In this document: positions 31,700-45,600 of the stretch, piece by piece
Layout of the letters: each line of letters begins with the position of its first letter
Numbering within the stretch: the first letter of the stretch is position 1
From: Prorocentrum cordatum
Taxonomy: Eukaryota; Sar; Dinophyceae; Prorocentrales; Prorocentraceae
Length of the DNA: 64,000 bases
NCBI GenBank assembly: GCA_963575745.1
Contig: CAUYUJ010020572.1
Location: forward strand, 1-64,000
Reading direction: 5' to 3'
Translations under genes and position numbers: made by a program
Notes under the pieces: generated by a model
What the model was told of the DNA's origin: nothing
Seen by the model: only the letters and a program-made list of their open reading frames with translations
The model's database searches: none

Positions 31700-32868
31700 G
31701 GAAGAATATTACATCTTTTCTTATCGATAGGACACACGAGTCAGCGCACGTATGTATATGTCGTTGGTTCGAGAGATTTCGAGGTTTGGAGTCATGGAGT
31801 GAGTGGTAACAAGTTTGAGTGATGTGTTGTCGCTTGATGACTTGTGGTGCTCTGCCAATGTATGTGCGAACAGGGGTCAGAGCGGTCAGTGTTCAGCCGT
31901 TGACAAAAAAAGGTAGCTGTGTAGCTGTGTTGGTTCGAAGGTGTTCTGTCGTTAATGTCAGGAAGACGGTCACAATCATTCCGTTTGGCAGTATGCATCG
32001 TTGTATAGGCTAATGATTAGCTGTGTCAGGTCACATGTTGTACCAGGTCCGATCGAAGCCAAGATCCGAACCACTTCGTGTAATCAAACGTTGTCACTGG
32101 GACTTGCCAGGTTGCCTTGGATCGTCTCGTGCTCGGGGGGATAAACATGGCAAGTTCTGGAGAGGCACGTGCTGCGATGATGCATCTACATGCAGATTCA
32201 ATCGTTAAGTCGGGCAGCTGGTCAGAGTCATGTCGTTGAGCGGAGTGCCTCCCGTCGGTTGGAGCAGGTGTACAGGCCCGAGAGGCTTCGTGCAAGCTCG
32301 AATCAAAACAGTGGCCAGAAGATTGCCACTGGGAGGGTGCATCCGTGATTGCTGTGTCGCCTGGGCAGACCGACGGTCAGAGCATCACTGTTGAGAGGAC
32401 GTGATCGTTGGCACGGGTAGCTGTGTTGAGTATGACGATGCGATTCTACCAGCCTCAGACCGACTGCCGAAGCCATTTGTTGAGCGAAGCCTTCTCGCTG
32501 GTTTGAGTACGTAGCTGTATTGATATGACTGCTTCGTTTGGTTGAGTTTGGCCGATGGTGATTCCCATTTCGTTGACTTGGGTACGTTCCTTGGTTACAG
32601 CAGTTTATTGATGGAAGCGATCTCGCTTGCCAAAAATCATACAAGTGGTCAAGCCAATTTACTACTAGCAAAACACGTATTAGCCAAGACTAAAATGTCA
32701 CAAAAGACAGTGGTGAACGCTCTAATCAAAACCATAATAGCGATCACAGTATAAATGGGAGGGGAATGCCTGAAACTGCTTCTAATCTAACCATTGCAAA
32801 ACCGAAACCAATTTGCCGGGATGTGCACCCGTTGCCAGGATCACTCGCACAACTGGTTCGAACCACCC
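31700..32868. other. AT-richer intronic stretch with weak TAGCTGTGTTGA repeats
   Basis: Lower GC than its surroundings. The motif TAGCTGTGT(TGA/CAGG) recurs at about 31913, 32018, 32417 and 32511 with GTCAGAGCG-like neighbours, suggesting an old degenerate tandem repeat. No gene seen. Confidence 0.45.
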
Positions 32869-32869
32869 A

Positions 32870-34170
<1,301 letters not shown>

Positions 34171-34175
34171 GTCAC

Positions 34176-34243
34176 CGCTCCCACGTCGCTCCTCGCGTCA
34201 CGCGGTCCGCAACGTACTCGTAGAGCTCGCCGCCGTGGCAGAC
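34176..34243 (-). CDS. Protein kinase gene, exon with GGEL motif (hinge / subdomain V)
   Basis: Minus-strand exon of 68 bases after the acceptor GAGCCCAG. It reads [22 protein letters not shown] and ends CG followed by GTGACG, a standard GT donor. GGELYEY is the hinge to helix D segment of CAMK-type Ser/Thr kinases, where GGEL-(F/Y) precedes the region contacting substrate. Its phase-2 end is completed by the first base of the HRDLK exon 8 kb away, giving ...TWER-QMLHATSYLH. The exons for subdomains I-IV should lie upstream, between here and 36046, but I could not identify them. The gene may therefore be incomplete or a relic. Confidence 0.78.
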
Positions 34244-36046
34244 CTGGGCTCCGCCAGCTGCAAAGCGGGACTCCTCCTCCTTTTTGTGTTTCCTCTCCTC
34301 CGCCTGCCTTATCCCCCCCGTCATCGTCCTCTTCCTACATCATCTCGTCATTCTCCTCACCCTCCGCCCCAATCATCCTCATCCTTCTGCACACCTCCAC
34401 AAACCTCCGCGAACCGCCGAAAACCTTCAAAAACATGAAACGGCCTGCTGAAAACCTCTGGTGACATCTGACGACATGCAAAAACATACGACCTTACCAT
34501 TATCCGCAACCGTGGCCCGGTGTACGAAGTGGAGTGTCGTCAGGCCCCTCCGGGTCCTCTGTGGCCCCTGAAAGAATATTACAACACTCCATGCAAAGGA
34601 CCCGGAGGGACCTAAGGACGGCGCCTGCACTTGTATGATAGGGCGCAGCTGCTCATCACATCGATGCGCGCCTCTTCGGAAAAGGTTTTCGTGAGTCTGT
34701 GACTTGATCTGTCCGTCTTCAGGCCCCCTGGACGCCAACAGTTAACCCGTATCATGAGGACGCACGATAAGGATGCAAGGGCCGTGGAAGGTCGTTCCGA
34801 AGCCTCTCGAGCGGGGCGCGGCCAACGAAAGTGGGGATGAAAGGGGGAAACCCTTCGCAAAATTGCCCATCCTTGCTATCCTTTTTGGCTGTACCTCTTT
34901 TCACTTCGGTCGGGCATGCCCTGCCCCCCCGCAGGCGGACTTTGGAGGGAAATGAAAAACATGTTCCAGAAATAGCCTTATGTCGGGCCTGTCCCCTACA
35001 GTTAGGATGCGCAGGTCCGCTAGACTCTTGAAACCACGAAATCCAGAAAAGGCTTCTGAAAGGCTCCCAAAAGGCTATGTAAGCTATGTGTGTGAAAGCC
35101 TTTAAAAAAGCGTGTTCAAAGCTGTTTGTTTGCTATCTTGATTCTTCGTGTTATGCATGTTGGTACGGATGACCTCCTAACATACTGCTCTCACGACACA
35201 TGCGCTTACCGAGGGCAGGGGGGAAGGGGAAGGGGAAGGCGGAGGAGGAGGGGGGAGGGGAGGGGAGGAGGGAGGGGAGGGGGGAAAGTGAGGGAAGAGG
35301 GACGGTCCGAGTTGGGAGCGAACACAAGGAGGCAGAAGGGGCAGCGGTCAAGGTTGGGAACGCCATGGAAAAACAACCAGGAGGCAAAAGGACAAAGGAC
35401 GACTAAGGCAAGCAAGTGAACGAGGAGCACCAACAACTGAGAGGGACAAATCGGAAGGGCGAGGAACGGCATCAGGAGGGAATGTGTCTGACTCCTGCGC
35501 CGCGCGGGCTCCTCCGCCCTGAGCGCGGCCAGCGCGCGGAGGGCAGCAGCACCAGCTGCCCTCTCGGGGGGCAGCGGTCGCCCTCCCTTGGACGGGGCGG
35601 ACCTCCCCGCCCAAGAAAAAAAAAACTCATGTCGCCGAGCCGCCGCTGCCACCCGTCGAAGCCCTTCTAGGGCCTATTTTGAAGCTCTGGGCCTTCTAGG
35701 GCCTATCTTGAAGCTCTGGGTCTTGGGCATTCCGAGGGCCTGGTATCATGTGCAGTCTGAGTGGCAGCGCCGACCAGCCACCTCCTGCGTCCACGGGGCC
35801 AGCGCCTCGATGGATCATCACCCCATCGAGTTTCTCAAGAGGCGGCCAGCCAACCTTCCTGGACCTTCGCCCCAGCAGGCTGCTGGGCTCTCGCACGTGG
35901 ATTTCGGCCTCCTGGATTTTTTCTTGTTTTTTTTTTTAAGCTCCTGGATCCTGGGTTCCTGGGCCCCTGGGGTCCTCATGCTAAGACACTCGGAGGCCGA
36001 AAAAAAAAAAAAAACGCGGCGGCGAGCACTGGCAGGTGGCCTCACC
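34244..36046. other. Stretch upstream of the kinase exon, no gene assigned
   Basis: Contains a GGACCCGGAGGGACC inverted repeat (about 34537-34615), a partial MITE (34909-35002), G-rich GGGAGGGGAGG sequence (35215-35290), a duplicated CTTCTAGGGCCTATTTTGAAG unit (about 35668 and 35693) and A/T runs at 35930 and 36001. Minus-strand frames such as about 34500 (donor-like GGTAAGG) and 35600-35480 could hide kinase N-lobe exons, but none shows a Gly loop or VAIK motif. Confidence 0.4.
34909..35002. mobile_element. MITE-like element, GTCGGGCC family, copy d (partial)
   Basis: GTCGGGCATGCCC at the left and core GGAGGGAAATGAAAAACATG as in copy c. The right boundary is another left-type end, GTCGGGCCTGTCCCCTACAG at 34982-35002, in direct orientation. 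It may be two truncated copies joined. Confidence 0.6.
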
Positions 36047-36343
36047 CTAACCCTCGTGGGGCACATACTGCAGGGTCATCACCTGCTTGAGCACCTGCTG
36101 CACCGCCGCGTGCACGAGCACGCTCGGGACCGAGAAGTCACGAAGCACCTTCTGCGGCGCCTGGCACTTCGAGCGCAGCAGCACTTTGTTCGACGCGGTC
36201 TTGCCATCGAGAACCCAGCGCAAGACCTCCGACGTGGCCACCGCCGCTGCTGACTTCAGCATCGTGGCCCTGCTCTCCTTGAGCCACTCCTCGTCGGGCG
36301 TGGCCTGGAACTGCTCCACGATGTCTGCGTAGCCCTTGAGGGC
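36047..36343 (-). CDS. Unrecognised five-exon gene, exon 5 (C-terminus)
   Basis: Minus-strand exon of 98 codons plus TAG at 36049-36047. The acceptor is CCTCACAG before GCC CTC AAG. It reads ALKGYADIVEQFQATPDEEW onward and is mainly helical and charged, ending QVMTLQYVPHEG. It has no match I recognise. Assignment to the gene rests on strand, phase 0 compatibility with exon 4 and similar helical style. Confidence 0.72.
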   Translation of the reverse strand, partial: ALKGYADIVEQFQATPDEEWLKESRATMLKSAAAVATSEVLRWVLDGKTASNKVLLRSKCQAPQKVLRDFSVPSVLVHAAVQQVLKQVMTLQYVPHEG

Positions 36344-36557
36344 CTGTGAGGGAGACGGGAGACGATGGGAAGGGGGGGGGACCATCAGGGGAAGGAGGAT
36401 GAGGATCAGGCTATGTAATGAGGATCATGCTGGGCAGGGGGCGGGGTGCTACCTCCTGCCCCCTGCCTCCGCCTCTCACGATCCTCGTCCTGATCCTGAT
36501 CCTCCCCCCTATGGTTCTCCTTCCCCATCCTCCCTCGTCGTCTCATCTCCACGCGGC

Positions 36558-37529
36558 CTCCTTCACAACTTCGAGCTGCGGGTAGAGCATGTCCACGTTG
36601 ATCTTGATGAACTCCGTCGTCTTCTCGCGCAGGGTGTCGACGCTGTCGTCAGGCAGCACGTTCGCGTGCCACTGCTGCCAGCCGACCTCCTGGGACACCG
36701 ACGTCTCGAAGACGTGCAACGCGGTGACCACCGCGAACTTCTTCTCCTGCACCTTGAAGATGCGCACGTCCGTACGCAAGTTCTCCACCTGGTCCATCAG
36801 CTGCCCGTACGAGCTCAAGAACTCTTCCCCGACGCCCTTGTTCATGAGCTCCACGTTCTGCGACGGATGGGCCACAAAGAGCGCCTTGCACTCCTGCTGA
36901 GCCTTGTTGAGCAGCCTCCACTTCTTCTCGTTCCCGTCCTGCTTGCACATCTCCTCGACGTCGGCCACATCAGCTGCTCCTACGAAGTTGTTCAGTGAAA
37001 TCTTTAGCTCGTGGGCTCTGTGAATGAACGTGTTCACGTCGCTCGTCGTCAGGCCATCGCCGAAGTAACCCGCAAGCTTGCCGAGCACGCAGAGGGAATC
37101 TTCATGGGTGCCGCCGTCCACGTCGATGTTCTGAATGGGACCGCTCAGCACGAGTACACCCCAAGCTAACTTCACAGCGTTGGTGAGGGACTCCAGGGGC
37201 TGCTCTCCGAAACTCATCACCTTGAAGTTCTTGAGGTCCGAGTTCAACTTGGAAATGCTGCCGCCCTCACTGAACGCATTCAACGAGGCCACCAGCGACT
37301 GCACCCTGTGCGCAGCGTTGGCGTTGGAAATCTTGACCTTCACCGCCTCGAGCGCCCGATAAATGGCATCGTCGGCCCTGCAGACCCTGTTCGCTTCCTC
37401 CAAGACCTCCTTGGCGGAAGTGGTCAGCATCAGGTAGCGGCCGTCGTCAGTGGCCGCGTCGCCCTCGAAGTTCCGATCCAAGAGGTGCTGAGTCTCGGAG
37501 GCCGGAACGGGCGCCAGGACCCAGCTACA
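36558..37529 (-). CDS. Unrecognised five-exon gene, exon 4
   Basis: Long clean coding block of about 324 codons on minus with no low-complexity. It is helix-rich and hydrophilic, e.g. SAKEVLEEANRVCRADDAIY, EGGSISKLNSDLKNFKVMSF, HEDSLCVLGKLAGYFGDGL and FVAHPSQNVELMNKGVGEEF. No catalytic motif or membrane segment is visible. A frame-preserving GC donor (GAG followed by GCCGCG) ends it at 36558. The start could be 37529 or 37541, both AG acceptors in phase. An in-frame stop follows the donor at 36545. Confidence 0.75.
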
Positions 37530-38539
37530 CTGGTCCCGACTCTTCAAAACAAATGGTAGGCCCAAAACGGGGCATCGCCAAATCGGTGGCAGGTTTTGCG
37601 GGGCCCCAATGTAATAAGATTGGCCACCACCGCCCCCGTTGGCAACGCAGCCCTGCACGGGCCCCCGCCAACCACGGAGGACGGAGGATAGCAAGGAGGG
37701 GAGGAGGAGGGAAGGAGGAGGAGGCATGGCGAAGAACCCTATTCATGAATATCCAGCAAAGCGAATCCGCACATGTGGACCTAACGCATACGAACAACGT
37801 CAGGAATCCTCTGGTCACTGAGCCTTCGGTGGGCCCCCTTTCGCGCTCAAGCTGTTCGCGCGGGGCGTGCCCAAACAGGCGAGGGGGAGGGGGCAATGCG
37901 ACCCCTGCCGCTAAAGCCTTCGCGCGACATCCCTGAGGGGCCACGATCTTAGTGAGGGGCGCACTGGCATGACAGCGGGGGGGCGGGCGCGCTAACTTAG
38001 CCGCGACGGCTTTCGGTTCAATTCCTTTTGGCTTAAGAGGTCACGATCCTATGAGGGACGCGCCGAAATTGCCAAGGGGACGCCATGCGAACATAACAGG
38101 TGGGGTTTCGGATGTATTCCTTGCAGGTCCCCGACCCCCGCTATGATGCGTACCATAATACGCGGGGGAACGATATGCGAATATTCTCATTGAGAAGATT
38201 AGTGGGGCGTTTTGCTGCAAAAGGTTTCTGGCGAAGGGCATGCACAATTGCGCGAGGGCGCCGTGCGAACCCTGCCACCGAGGCAGTGTGCCAGGGCCCA
38301 TGTGGGGCCACGGTGTCGATGATCCAGGTGCCAAAATGTGCGGGGGAGGCGCAACGTAACCATTGTCATCTCGGTGCTCTTCATCGTTATCCATGTAAAG
38401 CTGTCCTCGCATGGTTTTGGTCGAAGCACAAAAAAAAACAGGCCCCGAAACAAGTTAAGGAGGAAGGGTGCGATACTGAACAACAAATTAGTTAATGGCG
38501 GCGCGGGGAAAGAAGAACCATAAAAAAACGGTTCCTAGC

Positions 38540-41500
38540 GCTGCGACTTGCAACCGAAGGTCCGCCGCACAGAATGGATGAGGCACCCAAATGCTCATAA
38601 CGCCCACCGCGCGGCATCTGCGGCGTGCGCCATGTGGCACCCCCAGGACATTGCGTCGGACGCGCGCGCGCGGCAATGCGCCAAGGGCGCGCCGTTCGAA
38701 ACGCCCGCGCGACGTCGGCACCACACTAGTGCACGCGTCGCAGAGAGCATCAACACCACGCCTCGGGCAACCCATCAGTATATGACGCGCGCGGCGCCCA
38801 CGTCGCGGCGCCAGCAGCACGTCGCGACACGGCCCCCTTGGCAGATAGCTCACGGCGCTGCGTTTCATGGGGCACTCGGCGCGGCGCGACAGCACGACGC
38901 GGCCTGCGGCACGGTTTTGCTGCAGATCCGAGAGGGCGCGCGGCTGCGCGCGTTTCTGTTATGGCGCGGTGGGTTGGAACCGAAATTTCGCGCGCGGGTT
39001 GCGTGCTCGCATTCAGCTACGAGCGGCTCGCGCGAGAGATCCGCGCAAGGCGCGGCGAGGCTATATTCTCGGCGTGGCGTTGAAGCCGCCCGCAAAGCAC
39101 CGCGGCAACGGGATTTGCCCAGCAAGCGTGCCAGCGCCATTCAACGCGCGACGCCAGTGCCACGGCGTGGATCGGGCCAAAGCCCGAGCCAAGCTCCACG
39201 CGGGCAAAGCCAGGTTGGCGACCGCGAATTGCTACGCGGCGCCGCATGCCGCGGGCAGAGAGTTGCTGCAACGGGAGAGGCGTTGTCGACTAGCTGGGGT
39301 GACCGAGGGCGCCAGCCATGACAACTGGCACTTGACTTAGCTGCACTGTGGCCACTGCGAAACGGCAGCCCGTGAACGCGCGCAGCGGCGTCTGGCCACA
39401 GATCAGGCAAACCAATCGGGGATTGATTTGCGGTGGAAGGCTGCGGCCGCGCCATAAGGCAATCCACCGCTATCTGATCCAGCCGCGGCAACATGCAATG
39501 GCGACTGGGCCGAAAGCATTTACGAGGCCTGGTGCTGCGGCGCGCGGGCACGCGGCGCCACCGCGCAGCGCTGCCGCAATTGCGCCCGATCGTCGGCCCC
39601 CTCGGCGGGCGGCGGGGGAGGGCTGGGAGCGAACGCAGACGCCCATGATAGGCAACGTCCTGCAGCTCTCCGCCATGCCGAACGACGGAGCGCGTTGCAT
39701 GCGAACGTGGCAGTGCGCAACGCGCAGCTGCCATCTGTTCGCCGACCGCGCGGGCGCGCGCTAAATCTGCCATTTTATCGAGCGCAGAGGGGCGCGAACG
39801 CAAACGTCGACCCATGGGCGGGGCGCGCAAGTGCGAGGCGGCCAGCTGGCACGACTACCCGACCATCGGCTGCGAGGGCCATGAGAAACCAAGCCAGCGG
39901 CTTGGGCGGACGCCGATGCCACCACGCGATTGCTGCCATCACCTCGCGCACCCCCACGCCCCCACCCCCCGCCCCCGCCCGCCAACCCCATTCCCCAGGT
40001 CCGCCACGCAGGCGCCTTGAGGGGGCTGAGCAAGGCGCGCGCGTCGCTGCCATCGCGTCGCCGACGGATCGACCCGAGGGCTCTGACGCCATCGACGTAG
40101 AGGCGGCAAGCGTCGGCCAACGCAGCAGCCGATGTGAACCACCGCGCGCCACCTTGCAAAGTTCGCCGCCACGCCATGGCGCCAAACTGCGCGGCATCCA
40201 TTCGCGCACAAACCGCCAGCCCATCGGGGCACGATGCGCGCGACATGCATGCGCCCGCCGAGGGCGCGACCCCTCGCGATGGAGATGGGTCGGTTCTCTA
40301 GCGGCGGCGCCGCGGTGGCGCAATCTGCGCAAGGTCGGGCCGCCGCGCCGCGACTTCCGCAACTGCGGGTGCATTCCGCGCCGACAGACCAAGTAACCAA
40401 CCATGGGGCCTGAGGTGCAGGGCGAAGGCGCTTGCCCGCGGCTAAGCGGCGCATGCGGATTCAGCACTTGATTGTGCTGCACCGCCCGCCCGCACGCGCG
40501 GCGCAACGTTTGAACGCTGACCTGGCGGCGCACTGGGGGGTTCACAATTGCCTCCGCCCGCTCGGCCGTCGGCCGTCGGGGCGCGAGCGCTAACTGCGCC
40601 GCAAGCGCGGGGCGCGCGGCCGTCGATGCCACTCGGCGGCGCGCCCCGACAACGTTGCAAATTGCACGCGCAGGGTGGCGCGGCGCACCAGCGCGCGCAA
40701 TTGCCCCGAAGTTTCCGCTTGCTTGCAGGCATGCATGACAGCACGCTGGCGGATGCGCCGCCGCCAGCCCGTTCGAACGGCAACCTCGCCAGGGCATGGC
40801 GAGTGCAGACGAGAACGCGCGGGGCTAAATGGCGCGCGCGTTGGGCGGCCTGAGATCTTGCCTTGCAGCGCCGACGGCATCGCGACCATCGCGCGCGACG
40901 CCCTGGGTTTTAGCAGGCAATGCTAGCAGCGGGGGTTCATTCCGCAACCTTTGCGCTTTCAACAGCGAACGTTCGAAACGACGCCCAGCCCCGCCCCTGC
41001 CACCCATGCCGCGGTCACCGTCGCCAAGCGTCGCGTTCATTTTGCGCGGGGCGCTGTTCTGCTGGGCATGGACAGCACGGCGGTCGGAACCGACTTTGGA
41101 GATATGCGCCGCCCACGGCCCCGCCGCCATCTTCTCGCAAATCTCAGCCGCCGCGGGCGCGCCCGCGTTCAAGTGAGCCTGCGACCAACTGGCTGGAACA
41201 TGCGCCTGCGCTGTGCCTGTCTTACTAAACCATATGCGCGTATACTGGCCAGCATACATTGCGGGCAGGCTGCGCAAGACAAGGGACGACGCGCGACATC
41301 GTCGCCTTCCCCGCGGCGGCCCGCCCGCGGGCAAGCCAAGTGCGGACGCCGCTGGAGGCGCTGTTTATGAGAGGACGAAGGCCAAACCGATCCAGGACAA
41401 TCTGCGCGCGGGCCGCGGCCAACCTGGCTTGCCCATTGCGCGGTGTTGAGATGGGCGGCAGCCCCATGCCCGACCGATCCGCCTTGCGCGCGCCTTGCAT

Positions 41501-43900
41501 CGCATGAGGGCGGGAGAGCAAGCGCTGCAGCGCCCTCGGCCGCGGGCCGCAATTATTGCGTCGGCGTGGCGCTGAATTGCAAAGGCAACTCGGCCGCGCG
41601 GCGCGCTCGATGGGCGCGGAGGCAAGCCGCGCTAATGTGAAAACGAAAGCCGCCCATTTGAGCGCAAGTCGGCGGCGCGCAACATGGTGCCGCGGCGCGT
41701 GGAAAAGGCGCAAAAGGCGCCTTGCACTGTGAACGGAAACGCCACCGCTTGTTCGCGACAGCGCGGCGTTCTTGAAGCACGGCGGCGCGAGTGCCCACGC
41801 GCCATGGGTTTGGTGTGTCGACGGCGCCCGTGAACGTTGGGAACCCTGTCGCGGCCTCCGCGAAGCCGCGCAGCGCGGAGAACTCGCGGGCTGCGCGCGA
41901 CGTAGCCGCCCGAAGCCAGAGCGCTGACCACATAACAACCGACTGTAACAGCATGGCGGTCGCTGGTCCTATCGCGGCCCTGATGCAATACTCTAACATG
42001 CTGGCAAGCATGCGACGCAGCCTCGGCGCAGCCCGACAGGGCAAACGCGCCAGGGTACCACAGGAAGTCGCGCATGCGCGGCGCCGCGCGATGAACTTTC
42101 AAACGTGCTGCCGCTCGGGGCCTCATCGGGCGCTCGTTGCGACATTGCCCAAAAGAAATCCAAATGCGTTCGTGGCCAGTCGCGGGCAACGCCCACAAAA
42201 GCAACCATGGGAAACAACCGTGTCCCAACAGCTGTACGCAAGTGTTCGTGGGCCCAAGTGGCGCTCGGCCCAGTTCCGTACCAAACCACGACGCCATAAC
42301 TTTACACCATGCCGTCGCGGGCACGCGATGCACACCCCCCGCGCGCTCCCCTCCGCCCACCACCACGCGCTCGCGCCTGCGCCGCGCGAGCCTACATGCT
42401 CCCTCGAACGCTCCATCCGAACTGCGCGCGCCCCGCCCGCGCTCACCCTGTGCCTACGCGGCCCATCCGCGCAATGCGCATTGGCGCGGCACGGGCGCAT
42501 GCCGCCCGCGAATCGCGCGCATTACGCGCCCGCCCGCCCGCCTTCGCGCTCGCCCAACGACAACCCTGCGCGCGCTCACCACACTGCACACGCTCGCCAA
42601 CCCGCTTGCCCCAAGTCTCCAATGCAGCCCGTTGCCCAACAATGGCTATCGTGCCACCGCAGCCGCCACGCACACCTGCGCCCGCTTGCCGACGGGCCAG
42701 GCGCCCCCTACCACAAAGCAGCCGACGTTCGAATCTGGAACCCGCCCGCTTCGCACGCAAGCGCAAGCCAACGCGCGGCCCTTGACAACGCGCCATCCTC
42801 GCGCGACCCACGCGCAAAACGCGACGGCTCCAATGACACATTCGTTCGCCATATGGGCATTGGCTCGGAAACCAGTTGTTGGTTTCGCTGGCTATGCACA
42901 TGCCACGGTTGTCTCAACCTTACCCGATTGGTTCGCCGTCACGTTTTGGATTGCGGCCACTTTCGGGCCCTACCCGCATGCCCGCACCGCGCGCCCCCCC
43001 CAACCGTCCTACACCGCGCCAGCGAGCCACCGCCCAAATTGCACAACGCCGACCTGTGGTTGCTCTGGCACCGCCGCTGTTCTCGGCGCGGTATGTGGCC
43101 TACTAAAAATATATATGATGTTGGCGCGGCCTGAGGAGAGCGAATCGCGTCGCGACCGCTGGTCCTATGTTTCTGGCGGTCGGTCTTTTCGCGGTGCTCT
43201 GTTCCTTGGTCACGAGGGTGGCGGTTGCGCGCGGCATCGGTGTCTGCCGCAACGCAAACGCCGCGCTACCGCGTGGCACAAACAGCTGGCACCGCATCGG
43301 CCCATACGTTGCGCCAGCGGTAACGCATTGCCGCCAGGGGGGTGGCCGCGCCAAGGGCGTCGCTTGATGCTGAAACATTGGCGTAATGATCGCGTTGTGG
43401 GTACTTGAGTTGCGCCTGCGCCAGCGCTGCCCAGTGAGGATCGCCGCAACCCACGGCTAGGTGGCACATCGCGCGCACCCGCGGGCACAGAGTGTGCGTT
43501 TTTTTAGGCCCGACCACCACCTCGCACGCCCCGCCCTTCAATCCTGAGAAATCTGCACGGGGTTCGGGAACCCATTATGTGAGAATCTGCGGGAGGGTTC
43601 TCGAATGCAGCCGCGCGGCTCTAGCGCTACGTTTGCGGGCGCAGAGAACCGCAGACCACCGCTGGCAAATAGTTAAGCTAAACGCCCGAAGCGTTGAACC
43701 ACTCCGATCCCGCAGCCCCAAGGAATCACATGCACCCCTCACCTGCATCAAAGATGCCGCCAACATTGCTTCGAGAAGCTACCGAGCTGCACCCGAGACG
43801 CCCCAAGCAACGCCCCGCAAAGGCCCAATGCAACCCAAAGGTGTTCGACCGTGTTCCCGAACGCACCCAACCCGACAACGTCTCCCGAGAGGTGCGCCGT
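38540..43900. other. 5-kb CpG-dense region without intact gene
   Basis: Unlike its surroundings: very dense in GCGC, CGCG, TTGC/GCAA and CAAC/GTTG words and lacking microsatellites. Translation yields patches that look protein-like on the minus strand (for instance about 42290-41990 and 39480-39140), but frames break every 50-100 codons and no domain is recognisable. I read it as decayed coding or mobile DNA. Similar composition recurs at 51430-53050, 56700-59150, 60230-60700 and 62930-63330. Confidence 0.5.
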
Positions 43901-44199
43901 AAGAGGAAACCTGACACATGCCAACACATCCTTCCAGCAACCCAGGCACGGCGGCGGGCTTAGCCGAAGGCGTTGAAATATATAAATACACGTGCGCACA
44001 TGATATACAACAGACATGTGGGAGCCCCAGCAGCCTTTTTAGTGCGTGGGTGGTCTATGGAGCTTCATGGTTCAACACGCTTCTTCCCATTCGGGGAGAG
44101 GTTTGCCCCTCCCCCGCGCCCCCCCCTGGACCTGGACAAGGGGCGCGGCGATCGGACAGAACGCACGGGAGGGCCCAGCACGGCCCCGCGAGAGCCTCA

Positions 44200-44560
44200 G
44201 GGAACCCGAGATGGCCTCCAAGATTTCTGGAGACCAGGCAAACTCTTTCAAACCTGTCCCGAAGACAACCTAAGAGGCACCAGGGCCGTTCCAAGACGGC
44301 CCCAATGCACCGAACACCTCCCCAAGGGGACCCCGAAGAGGCCAACGTCCTTGAAACGCCTACCACGAATCAATGGTGTTTGGCGTATCGCTGTTTCACT
44401 TCCGATGGCAATTCGGGGCCTCAACGGCGCCCCAAGAGAGCCCAAGAGGACCCCAAGAGGGGCCCACCACAGCCTCGGAAAGACCCCAGAGGCGCCCAAG
44501 GGCGCTCTAAGAGCGTCCCAAGAGGTGCCCAGGATGCGATTATTGTGGGCCCCAGGGCGG
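44200..44560. repeat. CCAAGACGGCC-type degenerate array
   Basis: CCAAGAGAGCCCAAGAGGAC-like units of about 11 bases, diverged, within intron 3. Confidence 0.75.
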
Positions 44561-45045
44561 GGAGGCCACGTTGGACCACCCCCATTCATTGATCGATGCC
44601 CTTCAAGAAGGCCCCACATATACGTTCTGGCACCTTCTATTGGGCCCCGCGCGCGGGCGCGCGGGGCGCCGCGCGCGCGCCCACCAGGCCCGCGAGCCTA
44701 CCGAAACGCTCCACAAGATCTCCAAGACGTCACCAGGAGCAAGAGACGGCAGCGAAGGAGAAGGAGGAGGATAAGGAGGAGGAGGAGGGGGACTGCCGAT
44801 GATCGGCGCTCAAATTTCAAGTGTCTGGTTGTTGTATGGGCTGGTGAGGATACGCGAAGCGTCATATATTCAGATAACCATGCATGAACATACGGATCAT
44901 CAAGCCACGGCCGACACAGTTCTAGTTGCTACGCTGCACGCACGCATGTATAATGGGTTCTAGAGAAAACTGCATAATGATATGAATGCGTGCCTGGCGA
45001 TCCCGCCAATGCAATGGCAGACACTGGGATGTCTAACCCACGAGC

Positions 45046-45600
45046 CTTCGTGACAATGGCGGTCAGCAGCTTGGTCTCCAGCGCATCGACGGCCAAGGAA
45101 CCCAGGCGCGTGACGTAAGCTGGCAGGCGGCCCAACAGCGACGATGCCACCGTCGGAAAGTCATCCATCTTGCCGCTCAGCATGGCGCCGCACTCCGCCA
45201 TGTCCTTTGCAATCTTCGGGGCGAACTCCTTGTAGGACTTGTGCTGCTTCGAAATCCTCGCCATGTGCTCCTTCCACATCGGTGACTCCTCGAGGGCTGC
45301 GCCGACCTGGCCCCACGCGTCAGTACCACCAGTAGTGAGCGAGAGGATGTCGTCGTAGGTGGAGGCACCGACCGAACCGTCGATCGTCTGGGAGGCCAGC
45401 GCAATGAACACGTCGAACAGCTGAAGCGTTGCCACGAGATTCTGGGCGCAATTGTTCTCGATGTGTGCTTCCTCTGATAACGTGAGGACCGCCTTGCCAA
45501 CGTTCGCAAGCTCCAGTAGGCACGCTTCCTTCTGCTTGTCGCCCAAAACTAAAGGAATAATGCGGTGCGCAACGAGCTCTTCCATGAAAGTGACCGCCCT
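45046..45600 (-). CDS. Unrecognised five-exon gene, exon 3
   Basis: Minus-strand block of 185 codons after the acceptor GTGCAG. It reads RAVTFMEELVAHRIIPLVLG onward, mostly amphipathic helix with a Gly/Thr-rich turn (LSLTTGGTDAWGQ). It ends with ACG AAG followed by GC (GC donor at 45045); a GT donor seven codons further (45024) is also in phase. No recognised domain. The frame runs on past either donor into intron without a stop for about 40 codons, so the end is the least certain part. Confidence 0.75.

Larger units (their letters stand above)
37530..45045 (-). other. Intron 3 of the five-exon gene (~7.5 kb)
   Basis: Separates exons 4 and 3. Contains, from low to high coordinate: degenerate minisatellite-like units with ATGCGAAC at about 37900-38360; the CpG-rich region 38540-43900; a CCAAGACGGCC-type array at about 44200-44560; and an end-like sequence of the foldback element (GGGCTGGTGAGGATACGCGA, about 44838). 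No independent gene seen. Confidence 0.6.

Noticed and set aside
34612-34860. Minus frame near 34.7 kb as kinase N-lobe exon
   Set aside because: No glycine-rich loop, no Ala-x-Lys and no Glu of helix C; boundaries do not match exon phase at 34243.
42137-43408. 423-codon plus frame in the CpG-dense region
   Set aside because: Pro/Arg/Ala-rich and overlapped by equally long frames in other phases; stop codons are rare at this composition.
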